A stretch of DNA of 64,000 bases from SKHV01 sp963678565. GTDB taxonomy: Bacteria; Bacteroidota; Bacteroidia; Bacteroidales; Prolixibacteraceae. The stretch's first letter is position 1. Each line of letters begins with the position of its first letter. The stretch spans positions 2,604,001 to 2,668,000 of the forward strand of contig OY782875.1 of NCBI GenBank assembly GCA_963678565.1, read 5' to 3'. Below, piece by piece: positions 43,874 to 52,871 of the stretch. The position numbers and the translations under genes are program-made. Below the pieces are notes generated by a model. The model searched no databases, was not told where the DNA came from, and saw only the letters and a program-made list of their open reading frames with translations.

Positions 43874-44031
43874 AATTTTTCATACAAATTCCTTATCCAC
43901 ATTCAACTATTTTCTGTTTTGTTTTTAACAAAACGTTTGTAAGTCAGTATTTTTAAAGAAATATAGATAAAAATGTAACCTAACGATGCCCAATTTGGTC
44001 TTATGATTAAATAACTAATAAATTTAGAATT

Positions 44032-44280
44032 ATGGATCAGATGACAGCAATGAATAGATTAGTAGAAGCAATACTTCCAATTTCGGCTTTTACAATGATC
44101 GTATTGATCATTTACTTTATTGCAAAGTATAACTACCAAACCAAGAAATTGATTATTGAAAGTGGAAAAGGTATTGAGTTTAAAAGAAAAAGGTTTCCAT
44201 TTTTTGAAATTGTATTCACAATAATTGGGATCGCATTTTATAGCGCTACATTTAATCAGTATTTGAAGAAATATTTTTAA
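44032..44280 (+). CDS. Small membrane protein of unknown function, 82 aa
   Basis: The protein has one clear hydrophobic helix near the N-terminus (AILPISAFTMIVLIIYFIAKY), a basic middle (KGIEFKRKRFPFFE) and a second hydrophobic stretch (IVFTIIGIAFYSATF). I do not recognise a named family; small two-helix membrane proteins with this layout are common in Bacteroidota. It is transcribed away from the NtrC-like gene across a 215-base gap, so it could be a target of that regulator. The opposite-strand frame overlapping it is a shadow without a recognisable protein. Confidence 0.65.
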   Translation: MDQMTAMNRLVEAILPISAFTMIVLIIYFIAKYNYQTKKLIIESGKGIEFKRKRFPFFEIVFTIIGIAFYSATFNQYLKKYF

Positions 44281-44284
44281 TAAA

Positions 44285-44327
44285 ATATAAATCAATCATT
44301 GAGTTTTATTTCGATTTATATATTTTT
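44285..44327 (+). terminator. Weak candidate terminator after the small membrane protein gene
   Basis: ATATAAATC at 44285-44293 pairs with GATTTATAT at 44313-44321 over a 19-base loop, followed by ATTTTT. The stem is short and AT-rich. The rest of the 230-base gap to the next gene shows no other structure I can support. Confidence 0.3.
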
Positions 44328-44510
44328 CTGAACAAGCATTATATCTAGAAATTGTTTTTCAAATCCACTTTTCTCTAAATCAATTTTCCATAATCAACAT
44401 AAAAGAAATCTATTCTTATTGAATTGAGCTACATCAGGTTAATTAGTTCCTAAAATATAATCTTTTTTGCTTTTTGTGTGTTCTATCTTTTGCAGTCTAA
44501 AACTTAATTT

Positions 44511-45929
44511 ATGAAACGAATTGTTATTCTTTCAATCATGCTTGTTCTATTTCTTTTCACCATTTACAGCTTTATTAATGAAGGAAACAAACAAGCACAA
44601 CAAACACACCAAGCTAAATCTAAAGTTGAGAAGAATTATCAAAACTATTGTGCCGGATGTCATGGCGACAATCTTGAGAAATTTGCCAACAAAAGCTGGA
44701 TTGAAGATGATTCGCACCACTCGGCACTAAAAAGCATTAAAAACGGAATTCCGGAGATGGGAATGCCATCGTTTGCAGCAATTTTTTCGGAAGAAGAAAT
44801 TATTGACTTGGCGAAGTATGTAAAGAAAAACATTAAACCCAACCAGACCAAAGAAGCAACAAGACAAAAAATCATACAATCGGAAAAATTGAAGTTTTTC
44901 GTTGATACAATTGTCGATGGATTAGACATCCCTTGGGGACTTGAATTTTTACCCAATGGCGATTTGCTAATTTCCGAACGTTCGGGAAAGCTATTGCGTT
45001 ACTCAAATGGCAAAATTTATGGACCAATTGCCGGATTACCCGAAATTATGGCCATTGGTCAAGGTGGGTTGCTTGACCTAAAGCTTCACCCCGATTATGA
45101 AACCAATCAATGGATCTACATTTCTTATTCTGCATTAAAAGAAAAAGATCCCCGAAGAAAAGGCAACACAGCAATTATGCGCACCCGTCTTGTAAATGAT
45201 AAGTTAATAGATAAAGAAGTGATATATCAGGGGGAACCTTATACCAATAAAGGCCATCACTGGGGAAGCAAACTGGCGTTTGATAACAACGGTTACCTTT
45301 ATTTTGGAAATGGAGATCGAGGACAACGAGATGATTTCCCGCAAAATCTAGATTCCGACAATGGGAAAATCCACCGTATTCACGACGATGGATCTATTCC
45401 AACAGACAATCCTTTTGCAAATGATCCAAACGGAAGAAATACAATCTATAGCTATGGACACCGCAATCCGCAAGGAACATGTGTTAACCCACTTACCGGC
45501 GACATTTGGGAAACAGAGCATGGCCCACGAGGAGGTGATGAAATAAATATTATTAAACCCGGACAAAACTATGGTTGGCCAGTTATTTCATACGGGATTA
45601 ATTACAATGGCACAAAATTTACCGACATCACGGAAAAAGAAGGAATGAAACAACCCGTTTTTCAATGGACACCTTCGATTGCACCATGCGGAATGACTTT
45701 CTTAGACAGCAATATTTACGACGATTGGAAATACAATCTTTTTGTTGGTTCCTTACGTTTTAAATATATAGAGCGTCTTGAAATTGAGAATGATCAAGTG
45801 GTGCATCGCGAAAAGCTTTTAGAAGGTATCGGACGTGTTCGAAATGTAGTTCAGGGGCCCGATGGATTTTTATATGTTGCCATCGAATCACCCGGGAAAA
45901 TTTTAAAATTGGTGCCAATTGCTGAATAA
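44511..45929 (+). CDS. Cytochrome c / PQQ-dependent aldose sugar dehydrogenase fusion
   Basis: The 472-residue protein has an N-terminal membrane anchor or signal (IVILSIMLVLFLFTIYSF), then a small cytochrome c domain with heme motif C47AGCH51 and Met ligand candidates in PEMGMPSF, then from about 125 a six-bladed propeller of the glucose/sorbosone dehydrogenase family: GLDIPWGLEFLPNGDLLISERSG, GQGGLLDLKLHPDY, HHWGSKLAFDNNGYLYFGNGDRG and TEHGPRGGDEINIIKPGQNYGWP. Such enzymes use PQQ to oxidise aldoses in the periplasm and pass electrons on, here directly to the fused heme. It lies 5 bases before a TonB-dependent receptor gene. Confidence 0.9.
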   Translation: MKRIVILSIMLVLFLFTIYSFINEGNKQAQQTHQAKSKVEKNYQNYCAGCHGDNLEKFANKSWIEDDSHHSALKSIKNGIPEMGMPSFAAIFSEEEIIDLAKYVKKNIKPNQTKEATRQKIIQSEKLKFFVDTIVDGLDIPWGLEFLPNGDLLISERSGKLLRYSNGKIYGPIAGLPEIMAIGQGGLLDLKLHPDYETNQWIYISYSALKEKDPRRKGNTAIMRTRLVNDKLIDKEVIYQGEPYTNKGHHWGSKLAFDNNGYLYFGNGDRGQRDDFPQNLDSDNGKIHRIHDDGSIPTDNPFANDPNGRNTIYSYGHRNPQGTCVNPLTGDIWETEHGPRGGDEINIIKPGQNYGWPVISYGINYNGTKFTDITEKEGMKQPVFQWTPSIAPCGMTFLDSNIYDDWKYNLFVGSLRFKYIERLEIENDQVVHREKLLEGIGRVRNVVQGPDGFLYVAIESPGKILKLVPIAE

Positions 45930-45934
45930 TCAGA

Positions 45935-47950
45935 ATGAAATCTTTTAAATTATTCCTATTTACTTTATTCACATTAATCTTTGCAAATCGATTAAGTGGT
46001 ATTGAATATCTTTCAAAAACTGATACGGTAATAATATTATCTGAGATAAATATTCTTGAAAACAACAAGATTAAAGCTCAAAAAAGCTCAACCGGATCAA
46101 TCAATCGACTTTCGGCAACCGAAATTGAGAACTTTGCAAGTGTAAATCCTGCAAATTATTTAAATACAATACCAGGAGTTCAGCTTCAAAGTGGCACCTT
46201 ATCTACCAACCGATTAACTATCCGAGGCATTGGTAGTAGAACACCTTACAACACCAACCGAATCAATCTGTTTTTACTAAACATACCGATTGCTTCGAAC
46301 GATGGTGTTTCAGCTCCAGAAGAAATATTAGGCTTACAAAACCTTGATGTTAGTGTGCAAAAAGGACCATCTTCGGCCTTAATGGGCTCAGGATTGGGAG
46401 GAACCGTTAAAATTACGCCTTCGTTTTTATCAGATAAAAAATCCTCTCTGAAGACTGCCTATGGTTCATTCAGCACAAAACAAATATCCTTGGGGCATCG
46501 TAATCAGAATAAAATATTTATTGCTGCCAACTACTTAAATTCTGACGGTTACAGAGAAAATAATGAGTACCAACGTGGACAACTCTTGGCAATTGGAAAT
46601 ATTGATCTGGAAAGAATAAAACTTCAACCAATCATCTACTTTATAAAGGGAACAGCTAAAATTCCAAGCTCGTTAAATATCAATGACTTTGAATATTCTC
46701 CCACAAAAGCAGCAGCCAACTGGCTAGCAATTGAAGGTTATGAAGCATCAACAAAAGTAATAACAGGAGTAAATATCGAGCATAAGCTCTCCAATCAATT
46801 GAAAGGTCTAGCAACCATTTATTCGAAATTCTATGATGGCTACGAAAAAAGGCCTTTCAACTCCATAGACGATCAATTGAACAGTATTGGAGGATCTTAT
46901 CAGTTAAATTATTCAGGAGAAATTATTCAAACAATTACTTTAGCACGTGGAAGTAGCGAGAATTATTCATGGAGTATTCTGAAAGATGAAATTCTAGAAA
47001 ACGAATTTGTTCAAAATCTTGGTTATTTCGGTTTATCAAACATAAGCTACTTACAAATTTCAGATCAACTGAATCTATCTGTAGCCAATGCCCTTAATAT
47101 TCATAATTACCAATATAAAAACCTTGCAAATTCAAACTTTAAAGAAAAGAAGTTCCCATTGATTTACAGCCCAAGGATAGGAGTTAATTATGCTCTAAGC
47201 AAGAATTCACTTTGGGCGTCTGTGGGGCATGGATACTCCAACCCATCACCCGAAGAAACTTTATATCCCGATGGAGAAATCAACGCGCGCTTAAAGCAAG
47301 AAACCGGCTGGCAATATGAGATTGGCCATCATTTTGCAAACTCAAGAAATACTTTTTCAATTGAAACTGCGATCTATTATTTCATTTTAAATAACTTGAT
47401 CCTTACAAAGCGCCTAACCGAAGACCAATTCATGGGAATCAATGCAGGAGAGACACTGCATTATGGTTTGGAAAATACAATGTCGTGGCTTGTTTTTGAA
47501 CAACAATCTTTCCCGGGAACTTTACACCTGAAGTCAAATGCATCTTTGTCAAAAAATATATTTTTGAACTTTAAGAATGATGGTATTACCTACAATGGAA
47601 ATGATCTTCCTGCAATTCCCAACTATCAATTTTCATTTCAAGTTAATTGGTTACCGACAGAATTAATATCAGTTAATTTAAATAATACCAATATCGGAGA
47701 TCAATATTTAAACGATTCCAATACGTTAAAAACTAACTCCTATTCAAAATTAGATCTAAATAGTAGAAAACAATTTCGCCTATATAATGAAAAGCTATTA
47801 GAGGTGAAATTTGCAGTTAACAATTTACTTAACAAAAACTACGCAGCGATGATAATTCCCAACGCAGTTAGCTTTAATGGAAACCTACCTCGCTTTTATT
47901 ACCCCGGTACGCCACGCTACTGGAATTTAAGTATGAAGCTTCTTTTTTAA
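45935..47950 (+). CDS. TonB-dependent receptor linked to the PQQ dehydrogenase
   Basis: The 671-residue protein has a signal peptide, a plug domain (SAEIENFASVNPANYLNTIPGVQLQ-like, LTIRGIGSRTPYNTNRINLFL, VQKGPSSALMGSGLGGTVKI) and a 22-strand barrel ending YWNLSMKLLF with terminal Phe. It has no carboxypeptidase-regulatory domain and no SusD partner, so it is of the siderophore/vitamin type and not SusC. The ligand is unknown. It follows the PQQ enzyme gene by 5 bases, which suggests import of PQQ or another compound needed by that enzyme. Confidence 0.92.
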   Translation: MKSFKLFLFTLFTLIFANRLSGIEYLSKTDTVIILSEINILENNKIKAQKSSTGSINRLSATEIENFASVNPANYLNTIPGVQLQSGTLSTNRLTIRGIGSRTPYNTNRINLFLLNIPIASNDGVSAPEEILGLQNLDVSVQKGPSSALMGSGLGGTVKITPSFLSDKKSSLKTAYGSFSTKQISLGHRNQNKIFIAANYLNSDGYRENNEYQRGQLLAIGNIDLERIKLQPIIYFIKGTAKIPSSLNINDFEYSPTKAAANWLAIEGYEASTKVITGVNIEHKLSNQLKGLATIYSKFYDGYEKRPFNSIDDQLNSIGGSYQLNYSGEIIQTITLARGSSENYSWSILKDEILENEFVQNLGYFGLSNISYLQISDQLNLSVANALNIHNYQYKNLANSNFKEKKFPLIYSPRIGVNYALSKNSLWASVGHGYSNPSPEETLYPDGEINARLKQETGWQYEIGHHFANSRNTFSIETAIYYFILNNLILTKRLTEDQFMGINAGETLHYGLENTMSWLVFEQQSFPGTLHLKSNASLSKNIFLNFKNDGITYNGNDLPAIPNYQFSFQVNWLPTELISVNLNNTNIGDQYLNDSNTLKTNSYSKLDLNSRKQFRLYNEKLLEVKFAVNNLLNKNYAAMIIPNAVSFNGNLPRFYYPGTPRYWNLSMKLLF

Positions 47951-47998
47951 GATTTATGCAGAGTTTAGACAAAAAAATACCATATTTAGTTAAATATA

Positions 47999-48031
47999 TT
48001 TTACTTTCAATAGTCAGATTTGGTATTTTTG
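47999..48031 (+). promoter_or_regulatory. Candidate promoter of the GH43 gene pair
   Basis: TATTTTTG at 48024-48031 matches the TAnnTTTG -7 consensus and TTTTAC at 47999-48004 is at a -33-like distance. The start codon is at 48072, giving a leader of about 35 bases that contains the palindrome at 48046-48057. Confidence 0.4.
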
Positions 48032-48045
48032 AGATTTCAAATCAT

Positions 48046-48057
48046 GTGTTTAAACAC
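48046..48057. promoter_or_regulatory. 12-base perfect palindrome before the GH43 genes
   Basis: GTGTTTAAACAC is a perfect palindrome lying between the candidate promoter and the start codon, 14 bases upstream of the ATG. Its place suits a repressor operator. It differs from the operator pair near 61459 and 61616. Confidence 0.35.
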
Positions 48058-48071
48058 TTAAAAAAATAAAA

Positions 48072-50228
48072 ATGAACTTTAAAAGTATTTTTCGTAATCT
48101 AATTATCCTGTTAGTATTACTCAATGGTTTTGTTTTTGCTAGCTGTCAAAAAAATGAACCTAAAACAGCCTATTTATTTACCTATTTTACGGGTAATCGC
48201 ACTGGCGAAGAAGCAATCCGTTTTGCAATTAGTGAAGATGGATTCAACTTTCGAGCACTTAACAACAACCAACCCGTAATAGATTCTAAGGACATTAGTA
48301 GTTCAGGTGGTGTGCGAGATCCTCATATTTTGAGAGGACCTGACGGAAAATTTTATATGGTCGTTACTGATTTACATGTTCCAACTATGGGATGGTCAAA
48401 TACAGCAATGACTCTTTTAAAATCGGATGATTTAATCAATTGGACTTCATCAAACATAAATATACCAAGCGCTTTCCCTGATAAATTTAGCGACGTAAGT
48501 CGTGTTTGGGCACCTCAAACCATTTACGATAGCGCTAGTGGAAAATACATGGTTTACTTTTCTATGTTACAACCTGGTGGTTACGACATCATTTATTATG
48601 CCTATACAAACAAAGACTTTACTGAATTAGAGTCGGCTCCGAAGCAATTGTTTTTCAGTCCAACCAACAATGCCTGCATCGATGCCGACATTATTGAAAA
48701 GGACAATAAATACTACATGTTCTTTAAATCTGAAAATGGAAATCCTGGTATAAAACTAGCCATTTCCGAAAAAGTAAACGAAGGATACGAAATGGTTAGT
48801 CCTGAGCGCGTGGACAAAGAAACTCGTAATGTTGAAGGGTCGGGCGTATTCAAGCTCAACAATAGCGATGATTACATTTTAATGTATGATGTTTATATGG
48901 ATGGGCGTTATCAATTCACAAAAAGTTCCGACCTAATGAACTTCGAGGTAATAGACAATGACATTAGCATGAATTTCCACCCTCGCCATGGAACCGTTTT
49001 ACCAATTACTCAAACCGAATTAAAAAGATTAATTCAAAAATGGGGAACTTTAGATGACTTAATGCTAAAAGTTACTTCTGACCAAGCTCGCACACAAAAC
49101 GTAGTAGTTAAAGGCGATAAAAAAACAATTTATCTTCCTGTTAAAACGAATACCGACCTAACATCTTTTGATCCTGAATTTGAAACGATCGCAGGGATTG
49201 AATATGAGCCCAAAGGAGCACAAGATTTTAGTAAAGGTTCGGTTGAATACACCTTTTCAATCGATGGCATTGGCGAAGCGGTTTATAATGTTACTGCAAG
49301 CGAAGATCACAATCCTGTTTTAAGTGGATTTTACGCTGATCCTGACATTATGTATTCTCAAAAAACAGGAAAATACTACATCTACCCGACTTCTGATGGA
49401 TTTACAGGTTGGTCGGGAACTTATTTCAAAACTTTCTCATCAGAGGATTTAGTGAACTGGACAGATGAAGGTGTTATTTTAGACTTAAAGAAAGACGTCG
49501 ATTGGGCCAATCGCAATGCTTGGGCGCCTTGTATTGTTGAGAAAAAAATTAATGGTGAATATAAATACTTCTACTACTTTACAGCAGCACAAAAAATTGG
49601 TGTTGCCGTTGCCGACAATCCAGAAGGCCCCTTTGTTGATTCAGGGAAAGCTTTATTAACAAAAAATCCGGGCAATCGTCATTGGGGGCAAGTAATCGAT
49701 CCTGAAGTTTTCACCGATCCTAAAACTAATAAAAGTTATTTGTACTGGGGAAATGGATGGTGTGCCTCGGCTGAATTAAACGACGATATGGTTTCGATTA
49801 AAGAAAACAGCCTTAAAATGATCAATGTTGATAAAACATATCGTGAAGGAACTACTGTTATTTATCGAAATGGTGTTTACTATTTTATGTGGAGTGAAGA
49901 CGATACTCGCAGCCCAAAATACAAAGTACGTTATGGCTACACCGATTCACCTCAAGGAACTTTAACAATTCCTGAAAAAAATATTGTAATTCAGAAGCGC
50001 GATGTAGATGAGATCTATGGAACTGGTCATAACTCAGCAATTCAAATTCCGGGTAAGGATGAATGGTATTTAGTTTACCACCGTTTTACGCGCCCAGAAG
50101 GTATCGACATGCCAGGTGGAGCTGGAGGTTTTCATCGTGAAGTTTGCATTGATAAACTAACGTTCGATGAGCAGGGAATGATCAACGAGGTTATTCCTAC
50201 AACAAAAGGTATACAAGCTGTAAATTAG
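48072..50228 (+). CDS. Lipoprotein with two GH43 domains (arabinosidase/xylosidase type)
   Basis: The 718-residue protein has a lipobox (FVFASC, Cys near 25). The first five-bladed propeller (about 30-320) shows GGVRDPHILRGPDGKFYMVVTDLHV (base Asp), NNACIDADIIEKDNKYYMFF (middle Asp) and NVEGSGVFKL (acid Glu). A linker of about 75 residues with beta character follows. The second GH43 domain (about 405-700) has SGFYADPDIMYSQKTGKYYIYP, QVIDPEVFTDPKTNKSYLYWGNG and TYREGTTVIYRNGVYYFMW. Both therefore keep the Asp-Asp-Glu sets. GH43 enzymes release arabinose or xylose, which fits pectin or arabinan side-chain removal. The next gene starts 25 bases on. Confidence 0.9.
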   Translation: MNFKSIFRNLIILLVLLNGFVFASCQKNEPKTAYLFTYFTGNRTGEEAIRFAISEDGFNFRALNNNQPVIDSKDISSSGGVRDPHILRGPDGKFYMVVTDLHVPTMGWSNTAMTLLKSDDLINWTSSNINIPSAFPDKFSDVSRVWAPQTIYDSASGKYMVYFSMLQPGGYDIIYYAYTNKDFTELESAPKQLFFSPTNNACIDADIIEKDNKYYMFFKSENGNPGIKLAISEKVNEGYEMVSPERVDKETRNVEGSGVFKLNNSDDYILMYDVYMDGRYQFTKSSDLMNFEVIDNDISMNFHPRHGTVLPITQTELKRLIQKWGTLDDLMLKVTSDQARTQNVVVKGDKKTIYLPVKTNTDLTSFDPEFETIAGIEYEPKGAQDFSKGSVEYTFSIDGIGEAVYNVTASEDHNPVLSGFYADPDIMYSQKTGKYYIYPTSDGFTGWSGTYFKTFSSEDLVNWTDEGVILDLKKDVDWANRNAWAPCIVEKKINGEYKYFYYFTAAQKIGVAVADNPEGPFVDSGKALLTKNPGNRHWGQVIDPEVFTDPKTNKSYLYWGNGWCASAELNDDMVSIKENSLKMINVDKTYREGTTVIYRNGVYYFMWSEDDTRSPKYKVRYGYTDSPQGTLTIPEKNIVIQKRDVDEIYGTGHNSAIQIPGKDEWYLVYHRFTRPEGIDMPGGAGGFHREVCIDKLTFDEQGMINEVIPTTKGIQAVN

Positions 50229-50253
50229 AATTCAACAAGGAAGAATTATAACA

Positions 50254-51300
50254 ATGAAATTGATCCTTTATCGTTTGTTTATTGGGGTTTCATTCCTCTT
50301 GTTTATTGCTTGTTCTACAAACAACTCAGATGAGATGGCGGCCTATTTAATGGTTTATTTTTCAGATGACGATCATGATTTACACATGGCAATAAGTACA
50401 GATGGTTATTCTTTCACCTCATTAAAAGAAGGGGAATCAATAATCGCCGGTGATACTATTGCAATGCAAAAAGGAATTCGAGATCCACATATTTTTCGAG
50501 CTCCCAATGGAACTTTTTATTTAGCAATGACCGACCTTCACATATTTGCACATCGAGAAGGATTGCGTGAAACTGAATGGGAACGTGATGGTCGCGAATA
50601 TGGATGGGGAAATAATAAAGGCTTAGTACTTATGAAATCTGATGATTTAATCCATTGGGATTTGACCAATTTAGATGTGCACAATGCATTTTCTGAAATT
50701 GGCGACATTGGCTGTGCATGGGCGCCTGAAATTACTTACGATGAAGAGAAAGAAAAAGTAATGGTATATTTCTCAATGCGTATTAAAAATGGTTTAACGC
50801 GCTTGTATTACGCCTATATGAACGATGATTTCACCGCAATGGAAACTACGCCAGAATTGCTTTTCGAATATCCTAAAAACGTAACTTACATCGATGCCGA
50901 CATTACAAAAGTGGGCGATAAATTTCATATGTTTTATACGCCACACGACGGCATGCCTGGCATCAAGCAAGCCGTTTCGGATAAAATTAACAAGGATTAC
51001 GTTTATCAAGAACCTTGGATCGATCCGGAAGAGCAGGCATGTGAAGCTCCGAATATTTGGAAAAGAATTGGCGAGGAAAAATGGGTGTTGATGTACGACA
51101 TTTATGGAATCCGTCCTCACAATTTTGGATTTCTGGAAACCACCGATTTCAAAACATTTACCAACCTAGGCCATTTCAATAAAGGTGTAATGAAAGCAAC
51201 GAACTTTTCGTCACCCAAACATGGCGCAGTTATTCATTTAACTAAGGGTGAAGCGATTAAATTGTCGGAACATTACAATTACAACATTCAATTCGAATAG
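50254..51300 (+). CDS. GH43-family lipoprotein similar to the first domain of its neighbour
   Basis: The 348-residue protein has lipobox LFIAC (Cys near 20) and one GH43-like propeller: KGIRDPHIFRAPNGTFYLAMTDLHIF, NVTYIDADITKVGDKFHMFYTPHDG and QACEAPNIWKRIGEEKWVLMYDIYG, matching the layout of the N-terminal domain of the preceding protein (AISEDGFNF/AISTDGYSF, GVRDPHI/GIRDPHI, RVWAPQTIYD/CAWAPEITYD). The Asp, Asp and Glu positions are kept. It probably arose by duplication of that domain. Substrate is likely an arabinoside but cannot be fixed from sequence. Confidence 0.88.
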   Translation: MKLILYRLFIGVSFLLFIACSTNNSDEMAAYLMVYFSDDDHDLHMAISTDGYSFTSLKEGESIIAGDTIAMQKGIRDPHIFRAPNGTFYLAMTDLHIFAHREGLRETEWERDGREYGWGNNKGLVLMKSDDLIHWDLTNLDVHNAFSEIGDIGCAWAPEITYDEEKEKVMVYFSMRIKNGLTRLYYAYMNDDFTAMETTPELLFEYPKNVTYIDADITKVGDKFHMFYTPHDGMPGIKQAVSDKINKDYVYQEPWIDPEEQACEAPNIWKRIGEEKWVLMYDIYGIRPHNFGFLETTDFKTFTNLGHFNKGVMKATNFSSPKHGAVIHLTKGEAIKLSEHYNYNIQFE

Positions 51301-51318
51301 AATCATTTAAGCCAAAAT

Positions 51319-51368
51319 AAAATAGAGATAAGCATTTTGTAAAGTAAATGGCTTATCTCTATTTTTTT
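51319..51368. terminator. Intrinsic terminator between the GH43 pair and the YdbT-like gene
   Basis: A 15-base stem, AAAATAGAGATAAGC at 51319-51333 with its complement at 51351-51365, closes a 17-base loop and runs into T residues. It separates converging transcripts. Confidence 0.88.
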
Positions 51369-51386
51369 ATTCAGATGCAGAATAAA

Positions 51387-52871
51387 CTACATCCAATCCT
51401 TATTAGAAGTTTCGCTGTGATATAGAATGTAATCGCGCATGGCAATGGCAGTTTGAGCATCGATATAAGGAATTTCAATCACCCCCGAAGCATTCATTAA
51501 CTTTAAGTTTCCCAAAGAGCGTCGTCGCTGAAAAATTGATTGCGTAAATTCAACCGCTTGTACTTTAAAAAGCTCCATTTGTTTCCAGTTATGATTGATT
51601 GCCCCTCCTGAAATTCGAATTTGCTCCTTATTGATTTTGAAATAACTTTTCCGAACTCGCGCAAGATTATAAAATGCCGAAGCGATTAACCAAACTAAAG
51701 CAAGAGGCCAATATTGAAAGTTGAAATATAAAAAAGGAGAAGCTAATATCACAGGCAACCAACCCGTAAAAAACCATAAAGGTCGAAAGTAAAATGGATC
51801 GCTTGCCAACTTCGAAGTTTCCTCTAAAACTTCGGCTCCAAACAAATCATTTTTTAATAATTCAACATGTTTCTCAAGGCACCCGGGTGCATCTACAAGC
51901 TTTGCTTCCTTCCGGTTTCCGCTTTTTGCTTGCTTTAAAGTAATCGTAAAAATTCCAAACAATTTCTTTAACGGTCCGGTTTCCCAATTCAACTGTTGAA
52001 TCTTACTCATTTGAAAAACAACATTCCGCTTATTTAGCAAACCTGCTTGAATTCGATAAGCATTTTTAAGTTTTGAAAACTTCAAATCGTAATACTTAAT
52101 AACCGTTTGCACTAGAGAAAAAAGCACCGAAAAAATAAGAAAAAATAAAAGGAAAAAGGAAACGATCATTACACTCGAACTCGAAAAGAAATCGACAATT
52201 CGTCCTGTGTACTCTAAAGTTTCATCTTTAAATATATCATTGATTTGATTGAAGAGCTGGCCTCCAAAAGCCAACACGATGACTCCCGTTTTCAAATGGT
52301 TTTGACTGATTCCAATTTTCAATAAATCGCTGGGGTCCAACTTTAAAACCAACTTTTCTTTTTCTCGAGGGGTTGGATTAATTGTTTCCGATTCTTCTAT
52401 ATTATGTGTCTCTCTTTCAGTACTTAAAAACTGATACAAATCCTTTGCGATTTGCCCATCAAGCGCATGTATCTTTAATTCCTTTCCAACCGAACCTGCT
52501 GTATCAATCTCCAGCCCAACAACATTTAGTAATTGCTGTAGTACATTTTGTTTTGTGTTAACATTTTGAATTCGCTCCAAAGGAATATTCAATACTTTCT
52601 TTTTGAGATATCCTTTTTTTAAAATGAATTCGTTCTTAGCAATGTAAAATTGAAAATTCAGATAATATAAGATGGTATGAACAATTAATATTACCAGCAA
52701 AAAAGAAAGTCCGATAATTAAATTTCGCTTATGATCTGCCACATCGATTTTCAGAAAGAAAACAATTAAAATTGCCCATAACATTTTAACAGCTTGCCGA
52801 ACTGACATAATGAAAATCAACAATAAGCCCTTTACCGACTGCCGCGTCGGTGATTTTAAATCAATGCTCAT
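51387..52871 (-). CDS. bPH2-domain membrane protein (YdbT-like)
   Basis: The protein of about 494 residues from MSIDLKSPTRQS has several membrane helices that flank three PH-like (bPH2) domains: KNEFILKKGYLKKKVLNIPLERIQNVN, KNAYRIQAGLLNKRNVVFQMSKIQQLNWETG and KEQIRISGGAINHNWKQMELFKVQAVEF. The R-I-Q-x-V/Q motif at each is the family mark. Start chosen so that it overlaps the upstream YdbS-like gene by 11 bases; the longer frame to 52961 would overlap by 101 bases and lacks family similarity. Function of the YdbS/YdbT pair is unclear; a link to envelope or bacteriocin tolerance has been suggested. Confidence 0.88.
   Translation of the reverse strand: MSIDLKSPTRQSVKGLLLIFIMSVRQAVKMLWAILIVFFLKIDVADHKRNLIIGLSFLLVILIVHTILYYLNFQFYIAKNEFILKKGYLKKKVLNIPLERIQNVNTKQNVLQQLLNVVGLEIDTAGSVGKELKIHALDGQIAKDLYQFLSTERETHNIEESETINPTPREKEKLVLKLDPSDLLKIGISQNHLKTGVIVLAFGGQLFNQINDIFKDETLEYTGRIVDFFSSSSVMIVSFFLLFFLIFSVLFSLVQTVIKYYDLKFSKLKNAYRIQAGLLNKRNVVFQMSKIQQLNWETGPLKKLFGIFTITLKQAKSGNRKEAKLVDAPGCLEKHVELLKNDLFGAEVLEETSKLASDPFYFRPLWFFTGWLPVILASPFLYFNFQYWPLALVWLIASAFYNLARVRKSYFKINKEQIRISGGAINHNWKQMELFKVQAVEFTQSIFQRRRSLGNLKLMNASGVIEIPYIDAQTAIAMRDYILYHSETSNKDWM

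Noticed and set aside
43925..43940. ACAAAACGTTTGT upstream of the small membrane protein as a further operator
   Set aside because: Symmetry stops after the central eight bases and the flanks do not match the pair at 61459 and 61616.
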